Source: Kiritimatiellia bacterium
GTDB lineage: Bacteria > Verrucomicrobiota > Kiritimatiellia > RFP12 > UBA1067
DNA: 5,342 bases
NCBI GenBank assembly: GCA_028701555.1
Contig: JAQVQN010000187.1
Coordinates: 1 to 5,342, forward strand
Direction of reading: 5' to 3'
Shown: piece after piece, positions 1 through 5,342 of the stretch
Layout of the letters: each line of letters starts with the position of its first letter
How positions within the stretch are numbered: the stretch's first letter is position 1
Program-made: the position numbers and the translations under genes
The notes under the pieces: generated by a model
Seen by the model: the letters and a program-made list of their open reading frames with translations, nothing else
What the model was told of the DNA's origin: nothing
The model's database searches: none

Positions 1-31
1 AATTCACTTTTTTTATGGCACTTTATTATTT

Positions 32-35
32 GAGG
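32..35 (+). promoter_or_regulatory. Ribosome-binding site of the SHD1-domain gene
   Basis: GAGG, within TGAGGAAATAATC, lies eight bases before the ATG at 44 and fixes that start. The AT-rich stretch upstream (about 8-30) could hold part of a promoter, but the window edge cuts off the likely -35 region. Confidence 0.6.
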
Positions 36-43
36 AAATAATC

Positions 44-790
44 ATGCAGCATCTGCACACGCCTCCTGTCGCCGCCTGCTTGCTGGCGCTGGCCTTGAGC
101 CCTTTCCGCGCTAGCACCCAAACCCCAGCGACACCCGCCACACCCTATCCGGAGCGCACTTGGACCTCTGTCAACGGAAACACCGTGCAGGCCTCGTTCG
201 ACCGCGAGGCAGATGGCAAAATCTTTCTCAAGCGCCCTGACGGCTCGACCGTCGCCACCACCCGCGCTAAATTGTCGCCGAATGATCTGGCATGGATCGA
301 TGCCGCCCACAATCCCGAGCAATCTGACAAGACCCTGTCTTTTGCCAAAGCCACAATGCCTGAGACCAACCGCATGGAACAGTACCGCAGGCTGCGACGA
401 CTAATCATCCGCACCTATGCCAACCTGACCAACAACGACCGCGACGACAAGATGCTGGCCTTCCTGGAACGCGATGCTCTGTCGATGTACGGCTGGCAAT
501 ATATCGGCTCGGACTGCTACCTAACCGCCTCGGGCAAAAAAGGCAAAGTTAAGGAGATGTTTTTCCGCCCCCAGGAGCCGGTGCCGCTGCGCGAGGCTGT
601 CGAGATCGTCCGTGACAAGTTTACCATAGTAATGCCTGACCCTGTGCTGCTCAAACAGGTCATGTACCATGGCGAACAGGCATGGGAGGTACTGAACCCG
701 CCTGATTATTTAGCGAGGGTCTTGCTGCTGGTTGACGAGGAGACCAGCCACATCAAACGCTTCGACATCCATTTCCCGCAGCCGAAATAA
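44..790 (+). CDS. Exported SHD1-like domain protein, function unknown
   Basis: Predicted 248-residue protein. The start is supported by a GAGG ribosome-binding site at 32-35, eight bases before the ATG. Residues about 9-24 form a hydrophobic, Ala/Leu-rich segment that looks like a signal peptide, although its n-region has His rather than Lys/Arg. A Thr/Pro/Ala-rich linker follows (about 25-36). Residues about 38-86 match the SHD1 (SLA1 homology 1) pattern: an R-x-W-T-S start, G45, the KIFLKRPDGS strand-turn, and a KLSPNDLAWI end. In PVC bacteria such domains are frequent in exported proteins, but their role is poorly known. Residues about 105-248 are unrecognised: charged, mixed helix and strand, with a lone Cys in the GSDCYLT stretch. 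The gene stands alone on the plus strand and its last 38 bases overlap the 3' end of larC. No terminator follows it. The domain call is moderately sure; the function is not assigned. Confidence 0.75.
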   Translation: MQHLHTPPVAACLLALALSPFRASTQTPATPATPYPERTWTSVNGNTVQASFDREADGKIFLKRPDGSTVATTRAKLSPNDLAWIDAAHNPEQSDKTLSFAKATMPETNRMEQYRRLRRLIIRTYANLTNNDRDDKMLAFLERDALSMYGWQYIGSDCYLTASGKKGKVKEMFFRPQEPVPLREAVEIVRDKFTIVMPDPVLLKQVMYHGEQAWEVLNPPDYLARVLLLVDEETSHIKRFDIHFPQPK

Positions 791-2081
791 AAAACGCTTG
801 TTGCGCCGCCTCGTGCACCTGGCGCGGCATCACCCCTGCGGTACGCGCCAACGCCGCGCAAACGCCATGCTCAGGCGCCGCTGTGACCCGCTCACCGCGC
901 AAAACTCCGACCTTTACAGGCACAGTTCCGTAAGGCGTCGACACCTCCACATGACTCCGCTCCAGCGTCTCGCGCTCCACAGCATGCCAGCGGATGCCGA
1001 AGGTCGTTGTGGCACGGAAAATCTTGTCGCGGTAATCAGATGCTTCGCTCTCGCGCGCCAAAACACTCAACACCGTGCCGGGACGCCCCTTTTTCATTAC
1101 GACCGGCGTATACCACACGTCAAGCGCCCCCATTTCCAAGAGCTCGGCGGTCAGCGCGCCCAGCCACTCTGGATTGCAGTCGTCCAAATTGCTTTCGAGC
1201 AACAAAACCTTGCCGTCTTCCCAGCCCGCCGCCGTTTCCATCAGCGTGGCACGCAGCACATTCGGACGGCCTCGTAGCTTACGTTTACCGAAACCGAAAG
1301 CGCAGCGCACCAGACAAACCTCCGCAGGCACCTTTTCCAAAGTCCGTGTCAGTACGCGCAACAACGCCGCGCCGGTCGGCGTAACAAGCTCAAACGGCTC
1401 GTCAGTCTGCGTAACCAACATGCCGCTCAGCAGCTCTTGCGTGGCAGGTGCCGGATTAGGCATCTCGCCGTGAGCGCAACTGATCGTGCCGACGCCGGCA
1501 GGCAAAGGCCCGCACGCCACGCCGCAAACCCCCAACTGCTCCAGCGCCAAACAAACTCCGACAATGTCCGCCACCGAGTCCCAGGCACCCACTTCATGAA
1601 AATGCACCGTGTCCGGCGTCTTGCCGTGAATCTTGGCTTCAGCAACCGCCAGCTCGCGAAACACCCCCAGCGCCAAGCGCCGCGTTCCTTCACACAGTGG
1701 CGAATGCTCCAGCAGCGCAACAATCTCTTTAAGTCCTCGATGCGCATGCGCCCCATGCGCGTGTCCGTCATGCAAGGGCGCGTGACCACCATGACCGTGC
1801 GCATGACCCTGCTCATGCTCGTGCCCATGCCCGTGCTCGTGCCCGTGCGCGTCCGGCCACTCGCGGTCGTCATGCTCCTGTCGACCGTGCACCTCAACCC
1901 GCATGCCATTCAACCCGGCGTCCGCAACAGCGCCAACATGAAAATGCAGTTCTTCTGGAAAGAAACTACTGATCGTCTTTTCAATAGCCTCAATGTCAGC
2001 GCCCAGCCCCGCAAGGGCCGACAGCAGCATATCGCCGCTGGCGCCGCCCACACTGTCGAAACGCACATACTTTTTCTTCAT
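753..2081 (-). CDS. larC: LarC, nickel insertion enzyme for nickel-pincer cofactor
   Basis: 442-residue LarC/DUF111-family protein. LarC is a CTP-dependent cyclometallase that inserts nickel into the bis-thiocarboxylate pyridinium mononucleotide to give the nickel-pincer cofactor of lactate racemase and relatives. Family motifs seen: N-terminal DSVGGASGDM (about 9-18), a His-rich tract (65-114, 17 His), VHFHEVGAWDS (159-169), PFELVTPTGAALL (229-241), FGFGKRKL and RPNVLR (262-277) and ESNLDDCNPEWLG (296-308). The tract probably binds nickel. In Lactobacillus plantarum larC is split into two frames joined by ribosomal frameshifting; here it is one intact frame. I chose ATG 2081 (MKKKYVRF); a GTG two codons upstream (2087) is the alternative, and neither has a clear Shine-Dalgarno sequence. 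The last 12 residues, after QQAF, lie antisense to the neighbouring gene and look like an extension past the usual family end. No larA, larB or larE is in the window, so the client enzyme is unknown. Confidence 0.93.
   Translation of the reverse strand: MKKKYVRFDSVGGASGDMLLSALAGLGADIEAIEKTISSFFPEELHFHVGAVADAGLNGMRVEVHGRQEHDDREWPDAHGHEHGHGHEHEQGHAHGHGGHAPLHDGHAHGAHAHRGLKEIVALLEHSPLCEGTRRLALGVFRELAVAEAKIHGKTPDTVHFHEVGAWDSVADIVGVCLALEQLGVCGVACGPLPAGVGTISCAHGEMPNPAPATQELLSGMLVTQTDEPFELVTPTGAALLRVLTRTLEKVPAEVCLVRCAFGFGKRKLRGRPNVLRATLMETAAGWEDGKVLLLESNLDDCNPEWLGALTAELLEMGALDVWYTPVVMKKGRPGTVLSVLARESEASDYRDKIFRATTTFGIRWHAVERETLERSHVEVSTPYGTVPVKVGVLRGERVTAAPEHGVCAALARTAGVMPRQVHEAAQQAFFISAAGNGCRSV
1740..1889 (-). 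repeat. Low-complexity His/Gly codon tract inside larC
   Basis: About 50 codons rich in HGHEHGHG-type units, encoded mainly by repeated CAY-GGN and CAY-GAR steps. On the plus strand this appears as runs of CATGCCCATGCCCGTGC-like sequence. The encoded stretch has 17 His between residues 65 and 114 and is probably a metal-binding or metal-storage loop. Such repetition is prone to length change by slippage, so its size may vary between strains. Confidence 0.8.
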
Positions 2082-2089
2082 GCGCACAG

Positions 2090-2117
2090 CTTACAGGGTC
2101 ATGCGCCCCGTTTTCAA
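2090..2117 (-). promoter_or_regulatory. Possible larC promoter just before its start
   Basis: On the minus strand TTGAAA (2117-2112, five of six matches to the -35 consensus) is followed after 16 bases by TGTAAG (2095-2090, four of six to the -10 consensus). It lies between the terminator and larC, where a promoter is expected if larC does not depend on read-through from ilvC. Transcription would begin almost at the ATG, giving a nearly leaderless message, which would fit the missing Shine-Dalgarno sequence. The match is weak. Confidence 0.25.
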
Positions 2118-2131
2118 TCCGAAAGCACCAT

Positions 2132-2166
2132 AAAAAAAGCCCGGCGTTGCCGCCGGGCTTTTTTTT
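2132..2166. terminator. Bidirectional intrinsic terminator between ilvC and larC
   Basis: A perfect 8-bp GC-rich stem, GCCCGGCG (2139-2146) with CGCCGGGC (2151-2158), encloses a TTGC loop. It is flanked by seven A (2132-2138) and eight T (2159-2166), so it has a T-tract on either strand and the A/T flanks can lengthen the stem. It begins 14 bases after the ilvC stop and should end the ilvC transcript, largely uncoupling larC. On the plus strand it could also stop antisense transcription running through larC. Confidence 0.93.
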
Positions 2167-2180
2167 CAATAGCAATACCG

Positions 2181-3281
2181 TCAGTTGGCGCCGCGGCCCT
2201 TGGTGCCGGCAGCTTTCGAAGCGTCGGCCTTGGCCTTCTCGTGCGGACGCAGCGAACGCACCGCCGCGCCTGCGCGCCACATCTCGGAATCACGCATCAC
2301 CTTAAGCTCGGCATCCAGCTTCTGCTTGTAATCCGCCGTTCCGCAGACCTTGATCACACGCTTGGCCTCGCTCTGGCTCTTGACCGCCTCGTATAGGTCT
2401 TTGAACACCGGCAGAACCGCCTTCTTGAACTTCGGCTTCCAGTCCAGAGCACCGCGCTGGGCCGTTGCGGAACAGTTGGAATACATCCAGTCCATGCCGT
2501 TCTCGTCCACCAGACGCACCAAACTCTGCGTCAGCTCTTCAACCGTCTCGTTGAACGCCTCCGACGGGCTGTGGCCATTCTTGCGCAGCACGTCGTACTG
2601 GGCTTCCATGATCCCGGCCAGCGCACCCATCAGCACACCGCGCTCGCCCACTAGGTCGGAAGTCACCTCATGCTCAAAAGTGGTCGGGAAGAGATAGCCC
2701 GAACCTACGGCGATACCGACCGACAGGGTCCGGTCCAGCGCCATGCCGGTGGCATCCTGCGCAACTGCAAAACTAGAGTTGATGCCAACGCCCGCAAGGA
2801 AGTTGCGGCGCACCGACGTTCCCGAGCCCTTGGGCGCCACCAAGATCACATCCACATCGGAGCTGGGCTTGATGCCGGTCAGATTGCGGTACACCCAGCC
2901 GAACCCGTGGGAGAAGTAAAGCGCTTTGCCCGCTGTAAGGTGAGGCTTGACACGCGGCCACACCTGCTTCAGCGCAGCATCGTTGACCAACATCATGATG
3001 ATCGTGGCTTTCTCGCAGGCCTCCTCGATGTCAAACAGCGACTTGCCCGGCTTGAAGCCGTCCTTGACTGCACGCTTCCAGTCATTCGCGAAGCGCTTGT
3101 CCTGACCGATGATCACGTTTACACCGTTGTCGCGCATATTCAACGACTGCGCCGGGCCCTGCACTCCATAGCCGATCACGGCGATGACTTCGTTCTTCAG
3201 CACCTTCTGTGCTTTCTTCAATGAATACTCTTTACGCGTCACGACGGTCTCAACAACACCGCCAAAATCAATCTTGGCCAT
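2181..3281 (-). CDS. ilvC: Ketol-acid reductoisomerase (NADP+)
   Basis: 366-residue cytoplasmic enzyme of valine, leucine and isoleucine synthesis. It isomerises and reduces 2-acetolactate or 2-aceto-2-hydroxybutyrate to the dihydroxy acid, using NAD(P)H and magnesium. The N-terminal Rossmann domain has GYGVQG (37-42); the cofactor-specificity loop is GQDKRFANDWKRA (59-71). H125 in SHGFGWVY and APKGSGTSVRR (149-159) match the active site. Metal and substrate ligands are D209, E213, E245, E249 and probably S271 in NCSATAQRG; the 4-36-4 spacing of the acidic residues is that of class I enzymes. The sequence belongs to the GYGVQGPAQ branch known from Bacteroidetes-like bacteria rather than the GYGSQGHAHA branch. 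After RSLRPHEK comes a Lys/Ala/Gly-rich tail of about 16 residues that such relatives seem to lack. I chose ATG 3281 because AGGAG sits nine bases upstream and MAKIDFGGVVE matches relatives; an in-frame ATG at 3401 is unlikely. No ilvB, ilvN or leuA is adjacent. Confidence 0.97.
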   Translation of the reverse strand: MAKIDFGGVVETVVTRKEYSLKKAQKVLKNEVIAVIGYGVQGPAQSLNMRDNGVNVIIGQDKRFANDWKRAVKDGFKPGKSLFDIEEACEKATIIMMLVNDAALKQVWPRVKPHLTAGKALYFSHGFGWVYRNLTGIKPSSDVDVILVAPKGSGTSVRRNFLAGVGINSSFAVAQDATGMALDRTLSVGIAVGSGYLFPTTFEHEVTSDLVGERGVLMGALAGIMEAQYDVLRKNGHSPSEAFNETVEELTQSLVRLVDENGMDWMYSNCSATAQRGALDWKPKFKKAVLPVFKDLYEAVKSQSEAKRVIKVCGTADYKQKLDAELKVMRDSEMWRAGAAVRSLRPHEKAKADASKAAGTKGRGAN

Positions 3282-3290
3282 ATCCGTATA

Positions 3291-3295
3291 CTCCT
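3291..3295 (-). promoter_or_regulatory. Ribosome-binding site that fixes the ilvC start
   Basis: AGGAG on the minus strand, nine bases before ATG 3281. It decides against the longer in-frame reading from ATG 3401, which would add 40 residues with no resemblance to the family N-terminus. Confidence 0.85.
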
Positions 3296-3299
3296 GGTT

Positions 3300-3323
3300 A
3301 AAAAAATCCGCATGCCTAAGCGG
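3300..3323 (-). promoter_or_regulatory. Weak hairpin plus T-run in the ilvC leader
   Basis: On the minus strand CCGC (3323-3320) can pair with GCGG (3311-3308), with one further T-A pair across a mismatch, followed by seven T (3306-3300) directly before the ribosome-binding site. This has the form of a small attenuator. A second CCGC (3347-3344) could compete for the same GCGG. The stem is only four to five pairs, so this may be chance. Confidence 0.2.
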
Positions 3324-3360
3324 CACCTTGACCTTACAGTCTGGCGGAAAACGGTTTATT

Positions 3361-3388
3361 ATGATAGCACTTTGCTTCCGCCATACAA
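3361..3388 (-). promoter_or_regulatory. Possible ilvC promoter
   Basis: On the minus strand TTGTAT (3388-3383, three of six matches to -35) and TATCAT (3366-3361, five of six matches to -10) are 16 bases apart. This would give a leader of about 70 bases before ilvC. It is the best pair I see in the 120 bases upstream of the gene, but the -35 match is poor. Confidence 0.35.
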
Positions 3389-3401
3389 GCGTTATGTGCA
3401 T

Positions 3402-3572
3402 CTAACCCCATGAATTGTGTGGCTTGTCAAAGTAAATGCCCCCAGGATAGGTGCAATGACTCTGCCAATTTTTTAACTCCTCGGCTGCGAGCGGCACGCT
3501 GTAGACGCAAAAATCGTCTACCACTCCCCTGCCTTTGGTGTTACCCGCGTTACCGCCGCCTACCGGGACCGC
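3402..3572 (-). pseudogene. C-terminal remnant of a LamG-like (concanavalin-fold) protein
   Basis: This minus-strand frame ends at TAG (3404-3402) and has no start codon; the upstream in-frame stop is at 3614-3612. Its 56 residues include GGGNAGNTKGRG, then VVDDFCVYSVPLAAEEL and KNWQ. That is the pattern that closes LamG-like/Laminin_G_3 domains (a Gly-rich turn, then an I/V-D-D-x-R-V-Y-x-x-x-L-x-x-x-E-L strand and short helix). The usual Arg of the strand is Cys here. Only the last strand is present, where a whole domain needs about 150-200 residues, so it is a fragment. It begins inside the last codons of the neighbouring phosphodiesterase gene but in another frame, and ends one base before an ATG in the ilvC leader. 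The tail after KNWQ is unrecognised. I infer a truncated gene left by deletion or recombination. The fragment is called from the motif alone. Confidence 0.55.
3501..3521. repeat. Perfect 7-bp inverted repeat
   Basis: GTAGACG (3501-3507) and CGTCTAC (3515-3521) flank the 7-base loop CAAAAAT. No T-tract follows on either strand, so it is not a standard terminator. It lies within the LamG-like fragment, over the VDDFCVY codons, and about 30 bases past the stop of the phosphodiesterase operon, where it might stabilise the 3' end of that transcript. Chance is possible. Confidence 0.45.
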
Positions 3573-4416
3573 CCTGCAAAACTTGATTAAGTTCGGCGCC
3601 GCAGTCAGTGGTTACCGTCTCCGCCCCCAGCGCCGCGAGTTCCGCCGCCCGCGCCGCGTCGTTTATCGTCCAGACGTGGAAGCTGAACCCCGCGTCCTTG
3701 ATCGTCTTGACAAAATCCTTGTCGATTAACTTCTGCGCCGCCGCGCCGTGGCCCTGGATGTCGATGCCGTGTGCGCCCGTCTTTTTCAGTACCGCCAGCA
3801 CATCCTGTGCGCTCGGCGACAATGAGCCGTCCTCTTTTTGTTTTACCCCGGATAACCAGTACACGCGATACGCGGGAAGCTGTTGGCGAAGCGCGGCGAC
3901 CACCTCTCTGTTGAAACAGATGAACACAACACGCTCGGGTGTGGCTTTGGGCTCAGCCGCCATGACCTCAATCAGGCGCGGTATTATCGGTGTGCCGCAT
4001 TTGATCTCGACGTAGATTTCCTTGCCGTCTTGCGCCAGCGCCAATGTCTCTGCCAGCGCAGGAATGCGCTCGCCTGCGAATTGCTGGCCCTTCCAGGAGC
4101 CGGCATCCAACTTCTTGATTTCTGCCAGCGTGAAGTCGCTGGGTTTGCCGCTGACGCCAGCGGTCCGTTCCAGTGTCTGGTCGTGCAGGCATATGATCTC
4201 ATTGTCGGCGGTCAGGTAAACGTCGCACTCGAAACCGAACACGCCGCGTTCTCGCGACAGCCGGAAAGCCGCCATGGTGTTCTCAGGCGCGTCTCGCGAC
4301 TCACCGCGATGCGATATGAAACGCATTCCCGAAACGTTCGCCTGCAGGCTGAAACTCATGAAAACAAAAATTGCCGCCAGAGCAGCAGAGTTTTTTGACT
4401 TAACCATAGTTCTCAT
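3550..4416 (-). CDS. Exported glycerophosphodiester phosphodiesterase (downstream copy)
   Basis: 288-residue GDPD-family protein. GDPDs hydrolyse glycerophosphodiesters to sn-glycerol 3-phosphate and an alcohol, in a TIM barrel with a divalent metal. The N-terminus has R2, K6 and K8, a hydrophobic core (about 11-24) and a likely signal peptidase I site after A26 (LQA), so the enzyme is probably periplasmic or secreted. All catalytic motifs are present: H36-R37-G, E45-N46-T, E63-x-D65, H78-D79 and E137-I-K139. The C-terminal VWTIND and TVTTD are typical barrel-end motifs. The start is ATG 4416 or ATG 4407 (MVKSKNS); neither has a strong ribosome-binding site. It lies 26 bases after the stop of the upstream paralogue, so co-transcription is likely. 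The last residues, GGPGRRR, use DNA that in another frame encodes the LamG-like remnant, so the original C-terminus may have been replaced. The substrate is unknown. Confidence 0.93.
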   Translation of the reverse strand: MRTMVKSKNSAALAAIFVFMSFSLQANVSGMRFISHRGESRDAPENTMAAFRLSRERGVFGFECDVYLTADNEIICLHDQTLERTAGVSGKPSDFTLAEIKKLDAGSWKGQQFAGERIPALAETLALAQDGKEIYVEIKCGTPIIPRLIEVMAAEPKATPERVVFICFNREVVAALRQQLPAYRVYWLSGVKQKEDGSLSPSAQDVLAVLKKTGAHGIDIQGHGAAAQKLIDKDFVKTIKDAGFSFHVWTINDAARAAELAALGAETVTTDCGAELNQVLQGGPGRRR

Positions 4417-4442
4417 TAGACAAGCTTCTTAGCAGAGCTAGT

Positions 4443-5264
4443 TCACCGCCCTCTTTGCTCTTGTTTCAAACGCAACAGCAGCTCTGGATAATCAGTGTAT
4501 ATCCGCCGCACTCCCATGTCCAGAAAACGCTGAAGCCCAGCCTCGCTGTTCACGGTCCAGACGCCTGGCTCCAGCCCAGCCTTATGGATCCGCTCGACCA
4601 TATCTTTGGTCAGCCCTAGATCTCTTACCACCATGCTCTCAAAGCCTGACTGTAGCGCGATCTGAATGTCCTTGGCCGTATCGATTTGGGCCGGACGGTC
4701 CCAGAACACCGGCACTTTCCGGTCCAGCGACTTGACCTGCCGCATTTTACGCAGGTTGCCGTCGTTGAACCCGATCCAGCGTTCGGCCTTCAGCCGCCGG
4801 ATGATTTTGAAAGCCGCCTCCACGCACTCGTCTTTCGGCTGCAGAGAAAGCCGTGTGCGGTTCTGCCGCATCACCAGCTTGATCACATCTTCCAGCAGCG
4901 GCATACGCAGCGGAGGGCACTGCTCGACGCTCAGTTTTTTTCTTGTTCGGAACCCGGTCGCCACATCCACGGTCAGCAGTTCTGCAAAAGTTGAATTGGT
5001 GACACTGAGTTTTTTATCTCCCATCCGCGCGGTGTCCGTGTCGTGGCAGACCACCACCTGACCGTCTTTGGAGAGATAGATGTCGAGTTCGATCCAGTCC
5101 GCGCCAAGGGCGAGCGCGCTCTCGAAGGCGGGCATGGTGTTCTCCGGGAACTCGCCGGAATTGCCCCGGTGCGCCGTGACTCCGTTATCAATAAACCCTG
5201 ACGAATCCTCCGCATAACCGAGACACGCCAGTGCGCAAGCCAGCCCGCAAAAAAAATACCTCAT
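4443..5264 (-). CDS. Exported GDPD-family phosphodiesterase, variant metal site
   Basis: 273-residue GDPD-family protein, first gene of the two-gene unit. The start ATG 5264 has AAGGA eight bases upstream. Residues 1-18 form a short signal peptide with R2, a hydrophobic core rich in Cys/Ala/Leu, and a likely cleavage site after GYA. Catalytic motifs seen: H32-R33-G, E41-N42-T, E59-x-D61 and H74-D75. Where the family usually has the metal-ligand Glu in an E-I-K strand, this protein reads LSLQPK, putting Gln at 142. Further features are GFNDGNL, VPVFWDRP and a C-terminal GVWTVNS and IYTDYPELLLRL. It differs clearly from its neighbour, so the pair are old paralogues or separate subfamilies rather than a recent duplication. 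The Gln may be normal for this subfamily, may alter metal binding, or may mark a weak enzyme; the sequence alone cannot decide. Substrate unknown, probably an extracytoplasmic glycerophosphodiester. Confidence 0.92.
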   Translation of the reverse strand: MRYFFCGLACALACLGYAEDSSGFIDNGVTAHRGNSGEFPENTMPAFESALALGADWIELDIYLSKDGQVVVCHDTDTARMGDKKLSVTNSTFAELLTVDVATGFRTRKKLSVEQCPPLRMPLLEDVIKLVMRQNRTRLSLQPKDECVEAAFKIIRRLKAERWIGFNDGNLRKMRQVKSLDRKVPVFWDRPAQIDTAKDIQIALQSGFESMVVRDLGLTKDMVERIHKAGLEPGVWTVNSEAGLQRFLDMGVRRIYTDYPELLLRLKQEQRGR

Positions 5265-5272
5265 GCCGATTT

Positions 5273-5277
5273 TCCTT
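5273..5277 (-). promoter_or_regulatory. Ribosome-binding site of the upstream GDPD gene
   Basis: AAGGA, within GGAAGGAAAA on the minus strand, eight bases before ATG 5264, supports that start. I see no convincing -35/-10 pair in 5280-5342, so the promoter is probably beyond the window or weak. Confidence 0.7.
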
Positions 5278-5342
5278 CCATCTCCATAACTTCAAGCGTT
5301 AAACCCTAAAAAAGCAGTTGAGAATTAGCCGCAAAGAACGCA

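Noticed and set aside
1740..1889. CRISPR-like or tandem repeat array
   Set aside because: The units are short and irregular with no spacers, and are fully explained by the His/Gly codons of larC.
1437..2396. Long plus-strand open frame of 319 codons across larC, the terminator and the ilvC end
   Set aside because: It is antisense to two well-supported genes, crosses a strong terminator, and its Met/Val/Pro-rich repeats are the reverse reading of the larC His tract.
2670..3224. Plus-strand open frame of 184 codons inside ilvC
   Set aside because: It is antisense to conserved catalytic regions of ilvC, has no family resemblance, and is explained by codon bias on the opposite strand.
3282..3401. 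Forty-residue N-terminal extension of IlvC from ATG 3401
   Set aside because: There is no ribosome-binding site at 3401, the extension does not resemble the family, and AGGAG precedes ATG 3281.
3883..4398. Plus-strand open frame of 171 codons within the downstream GDPD gene
   Set aside because: It is a shadow of a gene with all catalytic motifs on the minus strand; no ribosome-binding site or recognisable motif.
4423..4439. Small bulged hairpin between the two GDPD genes
   Set aside because: Six pairs with a bulge and no T-run; too weak to call a terminator or processing site.
5261..5287. Eight-codon upstream frame whose TGA overlaps the GDPD start (ATGA)
   Set aside because: It is too short to support as a gene, and its bases are explained by the purine-rich ribosome-binding region.

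Overview
The window looks like chromosomal DNA of moderately high GC from a bacterium of the PVC group, most likely Kiritimatiellota, Lentisphaerota or Verrucomicrobiota. This is inferred from three things: an exported protein with an SHD1-like (SLA1 homology 1) domain, a ketol-acid reductoisomerase of the GYGVQGPAQ type shared with Bacteroidetes-like lineages, and the C-terminal remnant of a LamG-like (concanavalin-fold) protein. All three are common in that group, but no rRNA or other decisive marker is present.

Layout. Positions 44-790 (+) encode an exported SHD1-domain protein of unknown function. It converges on, and overlaps by 38 bases, larC (753-2081, -), the nickel-inserting enzyme of nickel-pincer cofactor synthesis, which carries a long His-rich tract. 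A strong bidirectional terminator (2132-2166) separates larC from ilvC (2181-3281, -), the second enzyme of branched-chain amino acid synthesis. Upstream of ilvC lies a 268-base gap (3282-3549). It holds the ilvC leader, a possible promoter and, on the minus strand, an open frame with no start codon (3402-3572) that reads as the last part of a LamG-like domain. Beyond it are two tandem minus-strand genes for exported glycerophosphodiester phosphodiesterases (3550-4416 and 4443-5264), 26 bases apart and probably one transcription unit.

How the genes relate. The two phosphodiesterases probably act together outside the cytoplasm on glycerophosphodiesters from phospholipids or teichoic-acid-like polymers. 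ilvC and larC are unrelated housekeeping or cofactor genes that share a strand; no larA, larB or larE is visible here. I see no CRISPR array, insertion sequence, tRNA or defence system and no clear new multi-gene system. The most notable item is the LamG remnant, which suggests a past rearrangement at the end of the phosphodiesterase operon. Next are the Glu-to-Gln change at a probable metal-ligand position in one phosphodiesterase and the larC C-terminus that runs antisense into its neighbour.
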